Below, piece after piece: positions 48,886 through 57,461 of a DNA stretch of 64,000 nucleotides; positions within the stretch are counted from its first letter, which is position 1; every line of letters begins with the position of its first letter. The stretch covers positions 62,001-126,000 of the forward strand of contig NZ_JNIO01000002.1 in the NCBI RefSeq assembly GCF_000702545.1, written 5' to 3'. The stretch is from Selenomonas sp. AB3002. GTDB taxonomy: Bacteria > Bacillota > Negativicutes > Selenomonadales > Selenomonadaceae. Made by a program: the position numbers and the translations under genes. Under the pieces are notes generated by a model. The model saw only the letters and a program-made list of their open reading frames with translations, was not told the origin of the DNA and ran no database searches.

Positions 48886-48915
48886 ATTATAACGCCATAG
48901 TTCAGATTTTGTCGA
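48886..48915 (-). promoter_or_regulatory. Promoter of the hydrolase-miaA-hfq operon
   Basis: On the minus strand -35 TCGACA (48910-48915) and -10 TATAAT (48886-48891) are 18 bases apart. The -35 box lies inside a second inverted repeat, TTTTGTC-GACA-GACAAAA at 48907-48924. Confidence 0.6.
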
Positions 48916-48924
48916 CAGACAAAA
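48907..48924. promoter_or_regulatory. Inverted repeat overlapping the -35 box
   Basis: TTTTGTC (48907-48913), GACA, GACAAAA (48918-48924) is a perfect 7-4-7 palindrome overlapping the -35 of the hydrolase-miaA-hfq promoter. A separate hairpin AACGGGTC-AAA-GACCCGTT follows at 48943-48961 in the thiN upstream region. Confidence 0.45.
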
Positions 48925-49020
48925 TATACAAATTAGCGTTTCAACGGGTCAAAGACCCGTTATACCATATATAAAATAAAACCTAAACAAAAAACCAACA
49001 CACAAATAGAGGTCATTGCC

Positions 49021-49731
49021 ATGGAAAAAAATATTTCTCCCGCTTCCCTGCACTTGCCACAACTCACCGCCCTGCTTCCCAAAGGCCCGGAGCCAAGCCA
49101 CCTGCTGGTGGCAGGCGGACGCCCGCCGGAAAGCTCCTGGCTGCAAAAAGCCGCCCAGGGACGTACCCTCTGGGCGGCGGACCACGGGCTGGACAGCTTG
49201 TTCAGAAGCGGCCTGAAGCCCTCATATTTTCTTGGTGACGGTGACAGCGTATCAACAGAAGCGCTGGCCTGGGCGGAAAGCAGCGCCATAAAGGCAGACC
49301 GCTTCCCCCAGGACAAGGACTACACAGATACCCAGCTGGCCCTGCTCAAGGCACAGGAACAGGGCGTGAAAAGCGTGCTGCTGGCAGGTGCCATGGGAGG
49401 ACGCTTCGACCACGCCTACAACACCCTCTTCACCTGCGCCTTTTCCCCCTTGCAGTGCATAGTAGCAGATGAAAGCGAAGCCCTTTTCTACCTCCACGGA
49501 CAGGAGGAAATTGCCCTGACCTGCCATGAACGGCCCACGGCAGTGTCCCTGATTCCCTTCAGCTCCCGCTGCCAGGGAGTCACCTGCCGGGGACTGCACT
49601 GGGAACTCACGGAGGCCCTGCTCTTGCAGGGGGTGCCCAACGCCACCAGCAACAGGCTGGCTGACGGTGAAAGCACCTTCTCCGTCAGCCTGGGGCGCGG
49701 CACCTTGGGGGTTTATCTCTGCTGGGAATGA
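49021..49731 (+). CDS. thiN: Thiamine diphosphokinase
   Basis: This enzyme converts thiamine to thiamine diphosphate using ATP. The 236-residue protein has the family motifs in order: WAADHGLDSLFRSGLKPSYFLGDGDSVS (GDxDS-type), FPQDKDYTDTQLALLKA, and the later GRFDHAYNTL. The C-terminal thiamine-binding half has SLIPFSSRCQGVTCRGLHW and ends in a TFSVSLGRGTLGVYL strand. I see no TPP riboswitch upstream. It converges with the rRNA methylase gene, one base between stops. Confidence 0.92.
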   Translation: MEKNISPASLHLPQLTALLPKGPEPSHLLVAGGRPPESSWLQKAAQGRTLWAADHGLDSLFRSGLKPSYFLGDGDSVSTEALAWAESSAIKADRFPQDKDYTDTQLALLKAQEQGVKSVLLAGAMGGRFDHAYNTLFTCAFSPLQCIVADESEALFYLHGQEEIALTCHERPTAVSLIPFSSRCQGVTCRGLHWELTEALLLQGVPNATSNRLADGESTFSVSLGRGTLGVYLCWE

Positions 49732-49732
49732 T

Positions 49733-50539
49733 TCAGCTGTACTTTCTCTGCCTCAGGGCCTCGAACAGGGCTACTGCCGCTGACACGCCCACATTCAATG
49801 ACTCGGCACCGCCCACCATGGGTATGTAGGTCTTCTCCCCTGCCTTCAGCAACTCGGGGGAGACACCGTTGCCCTCATTGCCGAAGACCATCATGACGGG
49901 CTGGGCAAGGCTGCGCTCATAAAGAGGCTTGGCACTTTCATCAAGAGCAGTGACCAACAGCTGGCAGCCACACTTTTTGGCAAATCCGATGACTTCATCT
50001 GGCTTCACCCCGCTGATGATGGGCAGGTGAAACAGGGAGCCCATGGTAGAGCGCACCACTTTGTCAGAAAACACATCTGCCGTCCCCTTGGTGCAAAGCA
50101 CAGCAGAAGCTCCGGCGGCATCTGCCGTGCGGATGATGGTGCCCACATTGCCCGGGTCCTGCACTCCGTCCAGGACCACATAGAGAGGATTTTCCGCAGC
50201 CTGCAAATCCTGCAGGCTTTTTTTCTGCTGCTCCACGGCCAGGAGAATGCCCTGGGGCTGTTCGGTGGCGGCGGCCTTGAGGAAGATTTTCTCTGTTGCA
50301 AGGCAGACTTCTGTGATTGAGGATAATCTATCAGCCAGTGTCCTGCCCCGTTCCGTTGACAATAACTGATCAGTCACAAGAGCGAACCTTATTTTCCATG
50401 AAGATTCCGCTGCCATTTCGCAAAGGCGCACGCCCTCGGCCAGGAAAAGCCCCTCCTTCTCCCGGTTCTTTCTTTGGTGAAGTGATGCTGCTAATTTTAT
50501 TTTTTTGTTGGCATCGCTTTCAATGTGCATGAAGTCCAT
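49733..50539 (-). CDS. TrmH/SpoU-family RNA 2'-O-methyltransferase
   Basis: This belongs to the SPOUT RNA methyltransferases, which methylate ribose in rRNA or tRNA using SAM. The 268-residue product has the N-terminal substrate-binding domain (KIKLAASLHQRKNREKEGLFLAEGVRL) and the SpoU motifs: LDGVQDPGNVGTIIRTADAAGA, MVFGNEGNGVSPELL and MVGGAESLNVGVSAAVALFEALR, which form the trefoil knot. It lies downstream of rplT, separated by a terminator. The target nucleotide is unknown. Confidence 0.93.
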   Translation of the reverse strand: MDFMHIESDANKKIKLAASLHQRKNREKEGLFLAEGVRLCEMAAESSWKIRFALVTDQLLSTERGRTLADRLSSITEVCLATEKIFLKAAATEQPQGILLAVEQQKKSLQDLQAAENPLYVVLDGVQDPGNVGTIIRTADAAGASAVLCTKGTADVFSDKVVRSTMGSLFHLPIISGVKPDEVIGFAKKCGCQLLVTALDESAKPLYERSLAQPVMMVFGNEGNGVSPELLKAGEKTYIPMVGGAESLNVGVSAAVALFEALRQRKYS

Positions 50540-50562
50540 AGGAGACTCCTTTCAGTTGCTAA

Positions 50563-50601
50563 AAAATGGGCTGACAGGAATCAATCCTGTCAACCCATTT
50601 T
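50563..50601 (-). terminator. Terminator of infC-rpmI-rplT
   Basis: On the minus strand AAAATGGGTTGACAGGA pairs with TCCTGTCAGCCCATTTT around a short loop and is followed by a T-run. It lies 17 bases after the rplT stop. Confidence 0.85.
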
Positions 50602-50617
50602 GATCTACTGTAATAAA

Positions 50618-50971
50618 TTACAGGTTCTCCTTAGCCACAGCAACGAGCTTGGCGAAAGCAGCGCTGTCGGACACAGCCAGGTCAGCCAGCATCTTGCGGT
50701 TGACCTCAACGCCAGCCTTGGTCAGGCCGCACACGAGACGGCTGTAGGACATGCCGTTCAGGCGGGCAGCAGCGTTGATGCGGGCAATCCAGAGACGACG
50801 GAACTCGCCCTTCTTGGCACGACGGTCACGACGTGCATAGTAGAGGGCCTTCATGACGGTCTCATTGGCCTTCTTGAACTGCTTGCTCTTGGAACCCTTG
50901 TAGCCCTTGGCGAGCTTCAGAATCTTCTTATGACGACGATGTGCAGTCACGCCGACTTTAACTCTTGGCAT
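50618..50971 (-). CDS. rplT: 50S ribosomal protein L20
   Basis: L20 is an assembly protein of the large subunit and, in Firmicutes, the autoregulator of its own operon through the infC leader. The 117-residue product starts [30 protein letters not shown] and contains [18 protein letters not shown], both diagnostic. It is last in infC-rpmI-rplT. Confidence 0.98.
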   Translation of the reverse strand: MPRVKVGVTAHRRHKKILKLAKGYKGSKSKQFKKANETVMKALYYARRDRRAKKGEFRRLWIARINAAARLNGMSYSRLVCGLTKAGVEVNRKMLADLAVSDSAAFAKLVAVAKENL

Positions 50972-51017
50972 TGTATTTCCTCCTAATATCTATCAGAACT
51001 TACGTAGCTATCAATGA

Positions 51018-51215
51018 TTATGCGTAGGGCAGCATGCTCTTGATGCGGCTGTAATCAGCCTCGGAAGCAAGGGCAGCCTTGCGCAGGTTACGCTTACGCT
51101 TCGGGCTCTTCTTCTCCAGGATGTGGCTCTTGAAAGCCTTGTTACGCTTGATTTCGCCGCTGCCGGTCATAGTGAAACGCTTAGCAGCTGCACGACGGGT
51201 CTTGATCTTCGGCAT
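51018..51215 (-). CDS. rpmI: 50S ribosomal protein L35
   Basis: L35 is a small basic large-subunit protein. The 65-residue product starts [20 protein letters not shown] and has [21 protein letters not shown], the family signature. It lies between infC and rplT with good ribosome binding sites. Confidence 0.97.
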   Translation of the reverse strand: MPKIKTRRAAAKRFTMTGSGEIKRNKAFKSHILEKKSPKRKRNLRKAALASEADYSRIKSMLPYA

Positions 51216-51241
51216 TATGTTTTCCTCCTCAAAATTCTTTC

Positions 51242-51802
<561 letters not shown>

Positions 51803-51946
51803 AGTAAAAACACCTCCTAATTAAAGTAATCGTCTTTAGCAAAAAGAGAGATGGCATACGCCACCTCTCCATAATCTCACATTATGAACCCAAACGGCCT
51901 TCAGCCGACAGGTGAGAGCGGTGGCTCTACTTGCTCAACAATGGGT
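51803..51946 (-). ncRNA. Putative L20-type leader of infC-rpmI-rplT
   Basis: The 144-base untranslated leader between the promoter and infC contains paired GAG/CTC-rich segments (for example GAGCAAGTAGAGCCACCGC and a CTCACC stretch) and ends in a terminator hairpin. Size, position and terminator fit the Firmicute L20 leader, in which L20 binding favours attenuation. I identify it by position and general form, not by a covariance search. Confidence 0.65.
51841..51869 (-). terminator. Attenuator hairpin before infC
   Basis: On the minus strand GAGAGGTGGC pairs with GCCATCTCTC (one G-U pair) around a 4-base loop, followed directly by T5. It lies about 40 bases upstream of the infC ATT start and is the terminator half of the putative leader. 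Confidence 0.8.
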
Positions 51947-51975
51947 AGTTTACCATTTTGCAGGCCAGGTGTCAA
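51947..51975 (-). promoter_or_regulatory. Sigma-A-type promoter of infC
   Basis: On the minus strand a perfect -35 TTGACA (51970-51975) and -10 TAAACT (51947-51952) are 17 bases apart. Confidence 0.75.
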
Positions 51976-52087
51976 GGATTTTCTTATCATGCAAAAACAG
52001 GGCAGGACTTTGCCGCGACGATGTCGAAATAGCAGGATTCAAGAGGATAACTATTGGCTCGGAAAAGATTTCGGAGTGATATCTATC

Positions 52088-53362
52088 ATGAAAAAGGCAC
52101 AATCAGACAATACCCTCCTGCTCGTGGGCCTGGCCCTGGCCGTCCTGCTGGCAGCCAATGCCCTGCTGGGCTTCATGCTGACAGGCCAGTCCCGCTCAGC
52201 CATGAAAGTGCTGATCCAGAACCGCATGCTGGACATATCTAAAACAGCTGCAGACATGCTGGACGGCGACAAGCTAAAAGCCCTCAAAGCCGAGGACAAG
52301 GGCAAGCCTGACTATCAGCAGGTAAATGATACCCTGGCGTATTTCCAGAACAATATAGACCTGAAATACATCTACTGCGTGCAGTACATCGGCAACAAGC
52401 AGTTTGTCTTTTCCGTAGACCCCACCATAGAAGACCCGGGAGAATTCGGCTCGCCGGTGGTCTACACGGACGCCCTTTATCAGGCCAGCCTGGGCCAGTC
52501 AGCCGTGGACGAGGAACCATATACCGATGAATGGGGCAGCTTCTACAGCGCCTACAGCCCGGTATTGGGCTCCGATGGCAAAGTGGCAGGCATCGTGGCC
52601 GTGGATTTCGATGCCGAATGGTATGACAACGAACTTGCCAAACAGACGCGCACCATCGCTTTCTGCCTGGCGATTTCCACAGGCCTCTGCATCTTGCTGG
52701 TACTGGTGGCTACACGCAGCCTGCGGAGCAGATTGCGGGACATGACGAAGAATCTCAGCGACCTGTCCCATGACCTCAGTGAACTTACCTGGGCAGTGGC
52801 CGATATTGAAGCCCAGGGAGATGAACATCAGCCCCCCAGGAAAGATGAAACCAACCTGGGCAATCTGCACGAACGGGTGCAGGAAGTCAGAGACGGGCTG
52901 CGCCGCTATTGGGAGGATTCCAGCTCCAAGGCCAATAACATCATCACTGCCCTTGGCTCAGACTACCGCAATGTCTACTATCTTGATCTGGACACTGGCG
53001 AAGGTACCTGCCACAAAGCCATCGGTCTTGACTGCAGCCTGACCCCAGGCCAGAAATTCACCTTCCTGGATACCATGGAAGAATATGCGAAATCCTTCGT
53101 GGTGGAAGCTGATCGGGAAGCATTTCTGAAGTTCATGCACCCCGAGGCAATCCACCAGGCCATGGGAGAAAAGAGGCTGATCACCCATCTTTTCATGGTG
53201 CACCGCGATGAACTTGAATTCTACGAGCTGGTGCGCATCGCCGCCATCAAGAATCCCGACAGCCGCAGCGGGCTGGGGGTACATGCCGTAGGCATAGGCA
53301 TCAGGGAAGTAGACTGGGAAACCAGCCAGTTCCTCGCCCGAAACCGCCATCCCGAAAAGTAA
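52088..53362 (+). CDS. Membrane sensor protein with Cache-like and PAS-like domains, no output domain
   Basis: I choose the ATG at 52088 after CGGAG, giving 424 residues. One TM helix (about 8-30) precedes an extracytoplasmic region of about 165 residues, which has the Cache/dCache pattern (DLKYIYCVQYIGNKQFVFSVDPT, EWGSFYSAYSPVLGSDGKVAGIVAVDFD). A second TM helix (about 200-222) leads to a cytoplasmic helical linker and a PAS-like domain (YRNVYYLDLDTGEGTCHK). In related proteins such a module precedes GGDEF or EAL domains, but here the protein ends after it. The function is unknown. Confidence 0.75.
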   Translation: MKKAQSDNTLLLVGLALAVLLAANALLGFMLTGQSRSAMKVLIQNRMLDISKTAADMLDGDKLKALKAEDKGKPDYQQVNDTLAYFQNNIDLKYIYCVQYIGNKQFVFSVDPTIEDPGEFGSPVVYTDALYQASLGQSAVDEEPYTDEWGSFYSAYSPVLGSDGKVAGIVAVDFDAEWYDNELAKQTRTIAFCLAISTGLCILLVLVATRSLRSRLRDMTKNLSDLSHDLSELTWAVADIEAQGDEHQPPRKDETNLGNLHERVQEVRDGLRRYWEDSSSKANNIITALGSDYRNVYYLDLDTGEGTCHKAIGLDCSLTPGQKFTFLDTMEEYAKSFVVEADREAFLKFMHPEAIHQAMGEKRLITHLFMVHRDELEFYELVRIAAIKNPDSRSGLGVHAVGIGIREVDWETSQFLARNRHPEK

Positions 53363-53375
53363 GACTTGCAACGAA

Positions 53376-53420
53376 AAGAAGCCTTCCCACAGCTTCATGA
53401 CAGCTGTGGGAAGGCTTCTT
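53376..53420. terminator. Bidirectional terminator between sensor and CbbX-like genes
   Basis: The 19-base arms AAGAAGCCTTCCCACAGCT and AGCTGTGGGAAGGCTTCTT are perfectly complementary around a 7-base loop, flanked by A-rich and T-rich ends. It lies between convergent genes. Confidence 0.9.
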
Positions 53421-53429
53421 TATGCTTTT

Positions 53430-54992
53430 TCACGTATCCTGGGCAAAGGAAATGCTCCATACATCCTCTGCCACGATGGTCATGAGATCCTCGTCCGTGA
53501 GCTCCTCTGTGCTCTCCGCCAGGCGGTCACCCAGATTGGTGAGGGCCTTTTCGAAGTAGTTGCGCACGGTGCGGCCATTGGCAAAGTCCGGCTTGCGGCG
53601 GGCGTAGAGTTCCTTGAAGGACTCCCCCAGGTAATCCTTGGCTTCATCAGAAAGCACGAACTGGGCTTTCTCGCACATGCCCTCAAAGATTGACAGCAGT
53701 TCTTCCGGCTTATAGTCCGGGAACTCGATGTACTTGTTGAAGCGGGATTTGAGGCCAGGGTTGGTGCTCAGGAACTTGCCCATGAGGTTCGTATAACCTG
53801 CCACGATGACAATGAGATTGTCACGGTGATCCTCCATGAGTTTAAGCAGGGTGTCAATGGCTTCACGGCCAAAGTCCTTGCCGTCTCCCCCGTTCAGGGA
53901 ATACGCCTCATCGATGAAGAGCACGCCTCCCAGAGCGCTTTCCACTACCTTCTTGACCTTGGGAGCCGTCCAGCCGATGTACTCGCCCACCAGCCCCGCA
54001 CGGTCAGTCTCGATAAGCTGCCCCTTGGACAGGATGCCAAGCTCCTTGTAGATTTTCGCCAGGAGCCGCGCCACAGTAGTCTTGCCTGTGCCAGGGTTGC
54101 CTGCAAAGACCAGATGCCGTGAAACCGGTACCTGCTGCAAGCCACGCTTCTCACGGAGCTTGTTGAGGCGCAGTGAATTGATGATGCTCTGCACATCCTT
54201 CTTGACCTGCCCCAAGCCCACCAGGGAATTGAGCTCCTCCATAAGCTCCTCGTAGCTGGGCTCCGGCTCTTTAGCCTTGGCCTTGGCCACGGCTTCATTG
54301 ACAGCCTCGGTCTTTTCTTCCTCAGTCTGCACCGGGGCTTCCTCTACCGGGCTTTCTTCTTCCACTTCTTCATAGCTGGCTTCCCTTTTTTCCAGCTGCT
54401 GGGCTTTTTTCTCTGCCTCGGCTCTGGCCTGAATGCAGTCGGCATAATCGATCTGGTCGATCATGCTGCCCATTTTGGCAAAATAACTCTCAACCGTAAT
54501 GTGCTTGGAGCATTTCAGTCCCGAAATGCAGATCTCCACATCACCATCTGTCCATGTCAGGGAAGGCAGGCATTCACTTATGTCGCCAACAGCCTCCACG
54601 CTATAAGGACTCAAGATTTTCTTGAATGCCCGCTGCGCCAGCTCTACGCTGGTTATCTTCAGCCCATGTTCCTTGGCCTGGTCGTCAACTCCCACAATGA
54701 GATCGCAGACCTCACCATAGGTAATGCCGTCTGCCCGGTAGTTGACACAAAGACCGAACAGACCTTTCTTCCTGAAGGAAAAATATATTTCCTCCACCCT
54801 GTCCTGGCAAGGCAGGGACATTTCCCCATCGGGAGATAAACTGTAAAGAGATTTATCTGCCGATTCCCCGCTTCCGTCCAGCAGGTGATTCATATCCGCT
54901 ATATCCATCAACTCTTCCACCGGGCTGTCAAAGCAGACAGTCTTGTGAAAGATTTTCTGGGCAAAGGGGATTCTCATCATATAAGGCGGCAT
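53430..54992 (-). CDS. CbbX/SpoVK-type AAA+ ATPase with unknown N-terminal domain
   Basis: I start at the ATG at 54992 (MPPYMMRIPFAQK), giving 520 residues; an upstream TTG is possible. The N-terminal about 215 residues match no domain I know and include cysteines and a strand-rich segment (GDVEICISGLKC). A charged linker follows (EKKAQQLEKREASYEEVEEE). The C-terminal AAA+ domain has Walker A GNPGTGKTTVAR, Walker B GGVLFIDEAYSLN and pore-loop region GEYIGWTAPK, as in SpoVK, CbbX and type VII EccA. It is flanked by a terminator and a secreted-protein gene. Confidence 0.85.
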   Translation of the reverse strand: MPPYMMRIPFAQKIFHKTVCFDSPVEELMDIADMNHLLDGSGESADKSLYSLSPDGEMSLPCQDRVEEIYFSFRKKGLFGLCVNYRADGITYGEVCDLIVGVDDQAKEHGLKITSVELAQRAFKKILSPYSVEAVGDISECLPSLTWTDGDVEICISGLKCSKHITVESYFAKMGSMIDQIDYADCIQARAEAEKKAQQLEKREASYEEVEEESPVEEAPVQTEEEKTEAVNEAVAKAKAKEPEPSYEELMEELNSLVGLGQVKKDVQSIINSLRLNKLREKRGLQQVPVSRHLVFAGNPGTGKTTVARLLAKIYKELGILSKGQLIETDRAGLVGEYIGWTAPKVKKVVESALGGVLFIDEAYSLNGGDGKDFGREAIDTLLKLMEDHRDNLIVIVAGYTNLMGKFLSTNPGLKSRFNKYIEFPDYKPEELLSIFEGMCEKAQFVLSDEAKDYLGESFKELYARRKPDFANGRTVRNYFEKALTNLGDRLAESTEELTDEDLMTIVAEDVWSISFAQDT

Positions 54993-55098
54993 GCCAATAT
55001 CCCATCCTCTCGTGCATACATTTCTTGCATGGTAACCACCTATCAATTTTTCCTGAGCAGGTGAGACACCTGTTCAATTTTTGATTATATCACAAAAG

Positions 55099-55126
55099 AA
55101 GGCCCAGTTGTAGATAACTGAGCCTT
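55099..55126 (-). terminator. Terminator of the secreted proline/methionine-rich protein gene
   Basis: On the minus strand AAGGCTCAGTT pairs with AACTGGGCCTT (one wobble) and is followed by CTTTTG. It lies 32 bases after the stop. Confidence 0.75.
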
Positions 55127-55158
55127 GTATGCAAAAAACTTATTTGGACCAGAGGCCC

Positions 55159-55896
55159 TTACTCCTGGGCGTCCCCTTCCTCCATCATTTCCGGGGGCGG
55201 GCCGCCCTGGGGGCCGCCCATGGGGCCGGGCTGGAAGCTGCCGCCCATGTGGTGAGGAGCACCCTCGGGACGGAGCTTGCTCTTGTCAACCCCCAGCTGG
55301 TCAGCCACATCGCTCCAGCGGTTGTTGATCTTCTTCATGTCCAGCACAGCCTGGACATCCTTGCCGCTTTCCTTGGCGAGGACGGCAGCCATCATGATAT
55401 CCTTGCTCTGGTAGCCATTCTTGAGCAGGGCCAGGGCCTTATCCTGGGCCAGCAAGCCCTTCTGACCTATGTGCATGGCCCGCATCTCCAGCATGGCCTC
55501 CCTGATCTGGGCATGAGTCACGCCCAGGGATTTGCCGATCTCCCGCCAGTCCTTCTGGTCCTTGTGCAGGGCCAGCACATCCTTGAAGGATTTGCCGGTG
55601 ATTTTCGCATACATGGCCGCCTGGCCAATATCGCGGAAATCTTCCTTGTCCTCGATGGCCTTCTTCACCTCTGACTGCTTCACGCCAAAGGTCTCAGCCA
55701 CGTGCTTGGCAGCCTCGTCAGCATTCATCTCTACCTTGGGATGCTGGCCCGGCATCTTCTGCCCTGCCATCGGAGGAGACGGCATGCGGTGCCCCTCAGG
55801 CGTCTCAGCCTGGGCAGACATGGTCCCCAGACCGCCGCCCAAAAGCACAGCACCAGCCAAAATCCCAGTCAGCATTTTTTTCTTCATAGCATTCAT
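55159..55896 (-). CDS. Secreted hypothetical protein with helical repeats
   Basis: I choose the ATG at 55896 after GGAAAGG, giving 245 residues. A signal peptide (KKKMLTGILAGAVLLGGGLG, cleavage near AQA-ET) precedes a proline- and methionine-rich stretch, then a helical domain with three related units containing FGVKQSEVKKAI, LGVTHAQIREAM and LGVDKSKLRPEG. The C-terminal tail is rich in glycine and proline (MGGPQGGPPPEMMEEG). The units resemble small DNA- or ligand-binding helix-turn-helix repeats, but the protein is exported. The function is unknown. Confidence 0.75.
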   Translation of the reverse strand: MNAMKKKMLTGILAGAVLLGGGLGTMSAQAETPEGHRMPSPPMAGQKMPGQHPKVEMNADEAAKHVAETFGVKQSEVKKAIEDKEDFRDIGQAAMYAKITGKSFKDVLALHKDQKDWREIGKSLGVTHAQIREAMLEMRAMHIGQKGLLAQDKALALLKNGYQSKDIMMAAVLAKESGKDVQAVLDMKKINNRWSDVADQLGVDKSKLRPEGAPHHMGGSFQPGPMGGPQGGPPPEMMEEGDAQE

Positions 55897-55979
55897 TTCA
55901 TTCACGCCTTTCCTAAAACGATAACAATCTTGGTTTTCCTTGACTATGACAATAGTATAAAACCTAATGATTAAAAAGT

Positions 55980-55995
55980 CTTTAGGGACGGATTA
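55980..55995 (+). repeat. Left 16-bp direct repeat (putative att site)
   Basis: CTTTAGGGACGGATTA occurs here and, in the same orientation and without mismatch, at 63645-63660. The copies bracket all the accessory genes between the secreted-protein gene and glmU. No tRNA is adjacent, so the target was intergenic. Confidence 0.7.
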
Positions 55996-56119
55996 TAATT
56001 CCATTAATTTTTTCAGTACCATAATTCTACATAAACTATTATACTCCTATATTTTAAGGAGATACACACAAATCTAAACTTTATAGTTTCTCTATATTTT
56101 TCATAATTCTATGTGATGG

Positions 56120-56141
56120 TGGCTACACAGTGGCTACACAG
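56120..56141 (+). repeat. Tandem 11-bp repeat near the left end
   Basis: TGGCTACACAG occurs twice in direct succession (56120-56130 and 56131-56141). A near-identical pair, TGGCTATACAC-TGGCTACACAT, lies at 63522-63543 near the right end in the same orientation. These may be integrase arm sites. The stretch 55996-56119 is AT-rich and holds no gene I can support. Confidence 0.5.
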
Positions 56142-56320
56142 ATTTTTTGCTTCAGGAACGGTGTTTTGTATATACTACCTGTCTATTCGGCAGGTCTATT
56201 TTTTTGAGAAAGGCTACCGCCATAACTCGATACATTCCCTGCTCAGATCAGTCACGGCCCACCACCTGGGAAAGCTGCAAATGCTCTCATGCAGTGCGTC
56301 CTTTACACGGAACGGCAGTC

Positions 56321-57400
56321 CGCTATGGGGTTCGATGGTTACCCTCGTCCTTGAGGGATTATTATTGATAGTGCCCATCCATGGGCACGGTCATCCTTGA
56401 CGGCTTTTGGTGCCCCCGTCCCTGGGGGCACAGCCCGCAGTTTGCACGCGGCAGGGCTGTCACGGGGCTTTGGTGGGCACGTCGCCCACGTCGCTCCGTC
56501 ACAGCCCTGCCGATATCTACGCTTCGGAGGGCGGGAGTTCGCCTCAGGGCATGACGGCGTACTTTGAGGACAGCTTTGCTGTCCAGTCGCTTGCCCTCAT
56601 GCCCTCCGGGGTACGGGGCTTCGGCGGTGCATTGCAGTTTCCTCCGCGCCGATTCTTTGTGGTGCGTCCGCCGATAATGCCTTTACGCCTATCAGAGGCG
56701 GGAGTGCAGGGGCTTTCGCTGGCCAGTTACGATTCGCCCCCGATAGGCAGCATTATCGGCGGACGGCTGGCGCTTCACGCTTGAGGTTGCCCCGCATAGT
56801 TATACGGCCCGCCATCACGACGGGCCTCTGCCGTGCTCATTGCAGTTTCTCCCTGCTGGCTTCCCTCATGGCTTTCTTGCAGGACAGCACACCAGCCATG
56901 ACGGTTCTCCGGCGGCAGCTATGGCTGCCAACTACGCCCCGCCACGGCTGGAGTGCTGCCGTTTTCGCTCCGTTCGCCCTCCTTCCGTGCTCGGTGGCCT
57001 GCCTGGCTGGGGGCTCCTTTGTCGCCCTTTTTCCAGTCAGGTAGGCCGCCTCCCACTGCAGGAGGGTCTCACTCAGCTGCACTCACAGGTTGCCGGGCAC
57101 AGGTTCAGGGCGGGGTTCTGTCTCCGCTTCGCTACGCCATTCAGCCCGCCCTTCACCCGTGCCAATACGCACCATCGGGGGACGGGAGAGGGGGCACTTG
57201 TGCTGATCTGTGAGCACAGCTCAGAAGGTCGCCATAAAACTGATAAGCCCGGCGGAGGTATCCGCCGGGTTCAAAATAGCTTTTGGGTTCGTTACTATCG
57301 GGGAGGGCGGTGCCGTCAAGGGCAAGCCGCCTCTGGCGGTGGCTACGCCACCCTTGACCGCCCCGCTCGGCTCGTTGTAAGGCTTCGGCTGGGGGGCGGG
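56321..57400. ncRNA. Large structured RNA-like block, left copy
   Basis: A GC-rich non-coding stretch of about 1.1 kb is the reverse-oriented counterpart of 58490-59352. Both share GGGGTTCGRTGG at one end, a set of four small hairpins, paired segments CCGATAATG/CATTATCGG with GCCTATC/GATAGGC, GGCCCG/CGGGCC, CCTGGCTGG/CCAGTCAGG, GGGCGGG/CCCGCCC, CCCGGCGGA/TCCGCCGGG, and a final GTCAAGGG/CCCTTGAC stem. Paired bases differ between copies in a compensating way. This copy has about 200 extra bases (56432-56640) with their own long stem. Overlapping reading frames exist on both strands, but none is conserved across the indels. Strand is unresolved. Confidence 0.65.
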
Positions 57401-57461
57401 GCACCAGCCCAATGAAAAAGCCACCCACAGGAAAAGGGTGGCAAATCTAAGGGGTATGGGG

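Noticed and set aside
48901-49020. Possible TPP riboswitch upstream of the thiamine diphosphokinase gene
   Set aside because: No thi-box sequence (CTGAGA-like and GACCTGATC-like cores) is present; only short palindromes are seen.
56113-57415. Several overlapping GC-rich open frames (up to 191 codons) in the left RNA-like block
   Set aside because: Frames lie on both strands, the alignable right copy breaks them by indels, the products are rich in R, P, A and G without domains, and paired-base compensation points to RNA structure.
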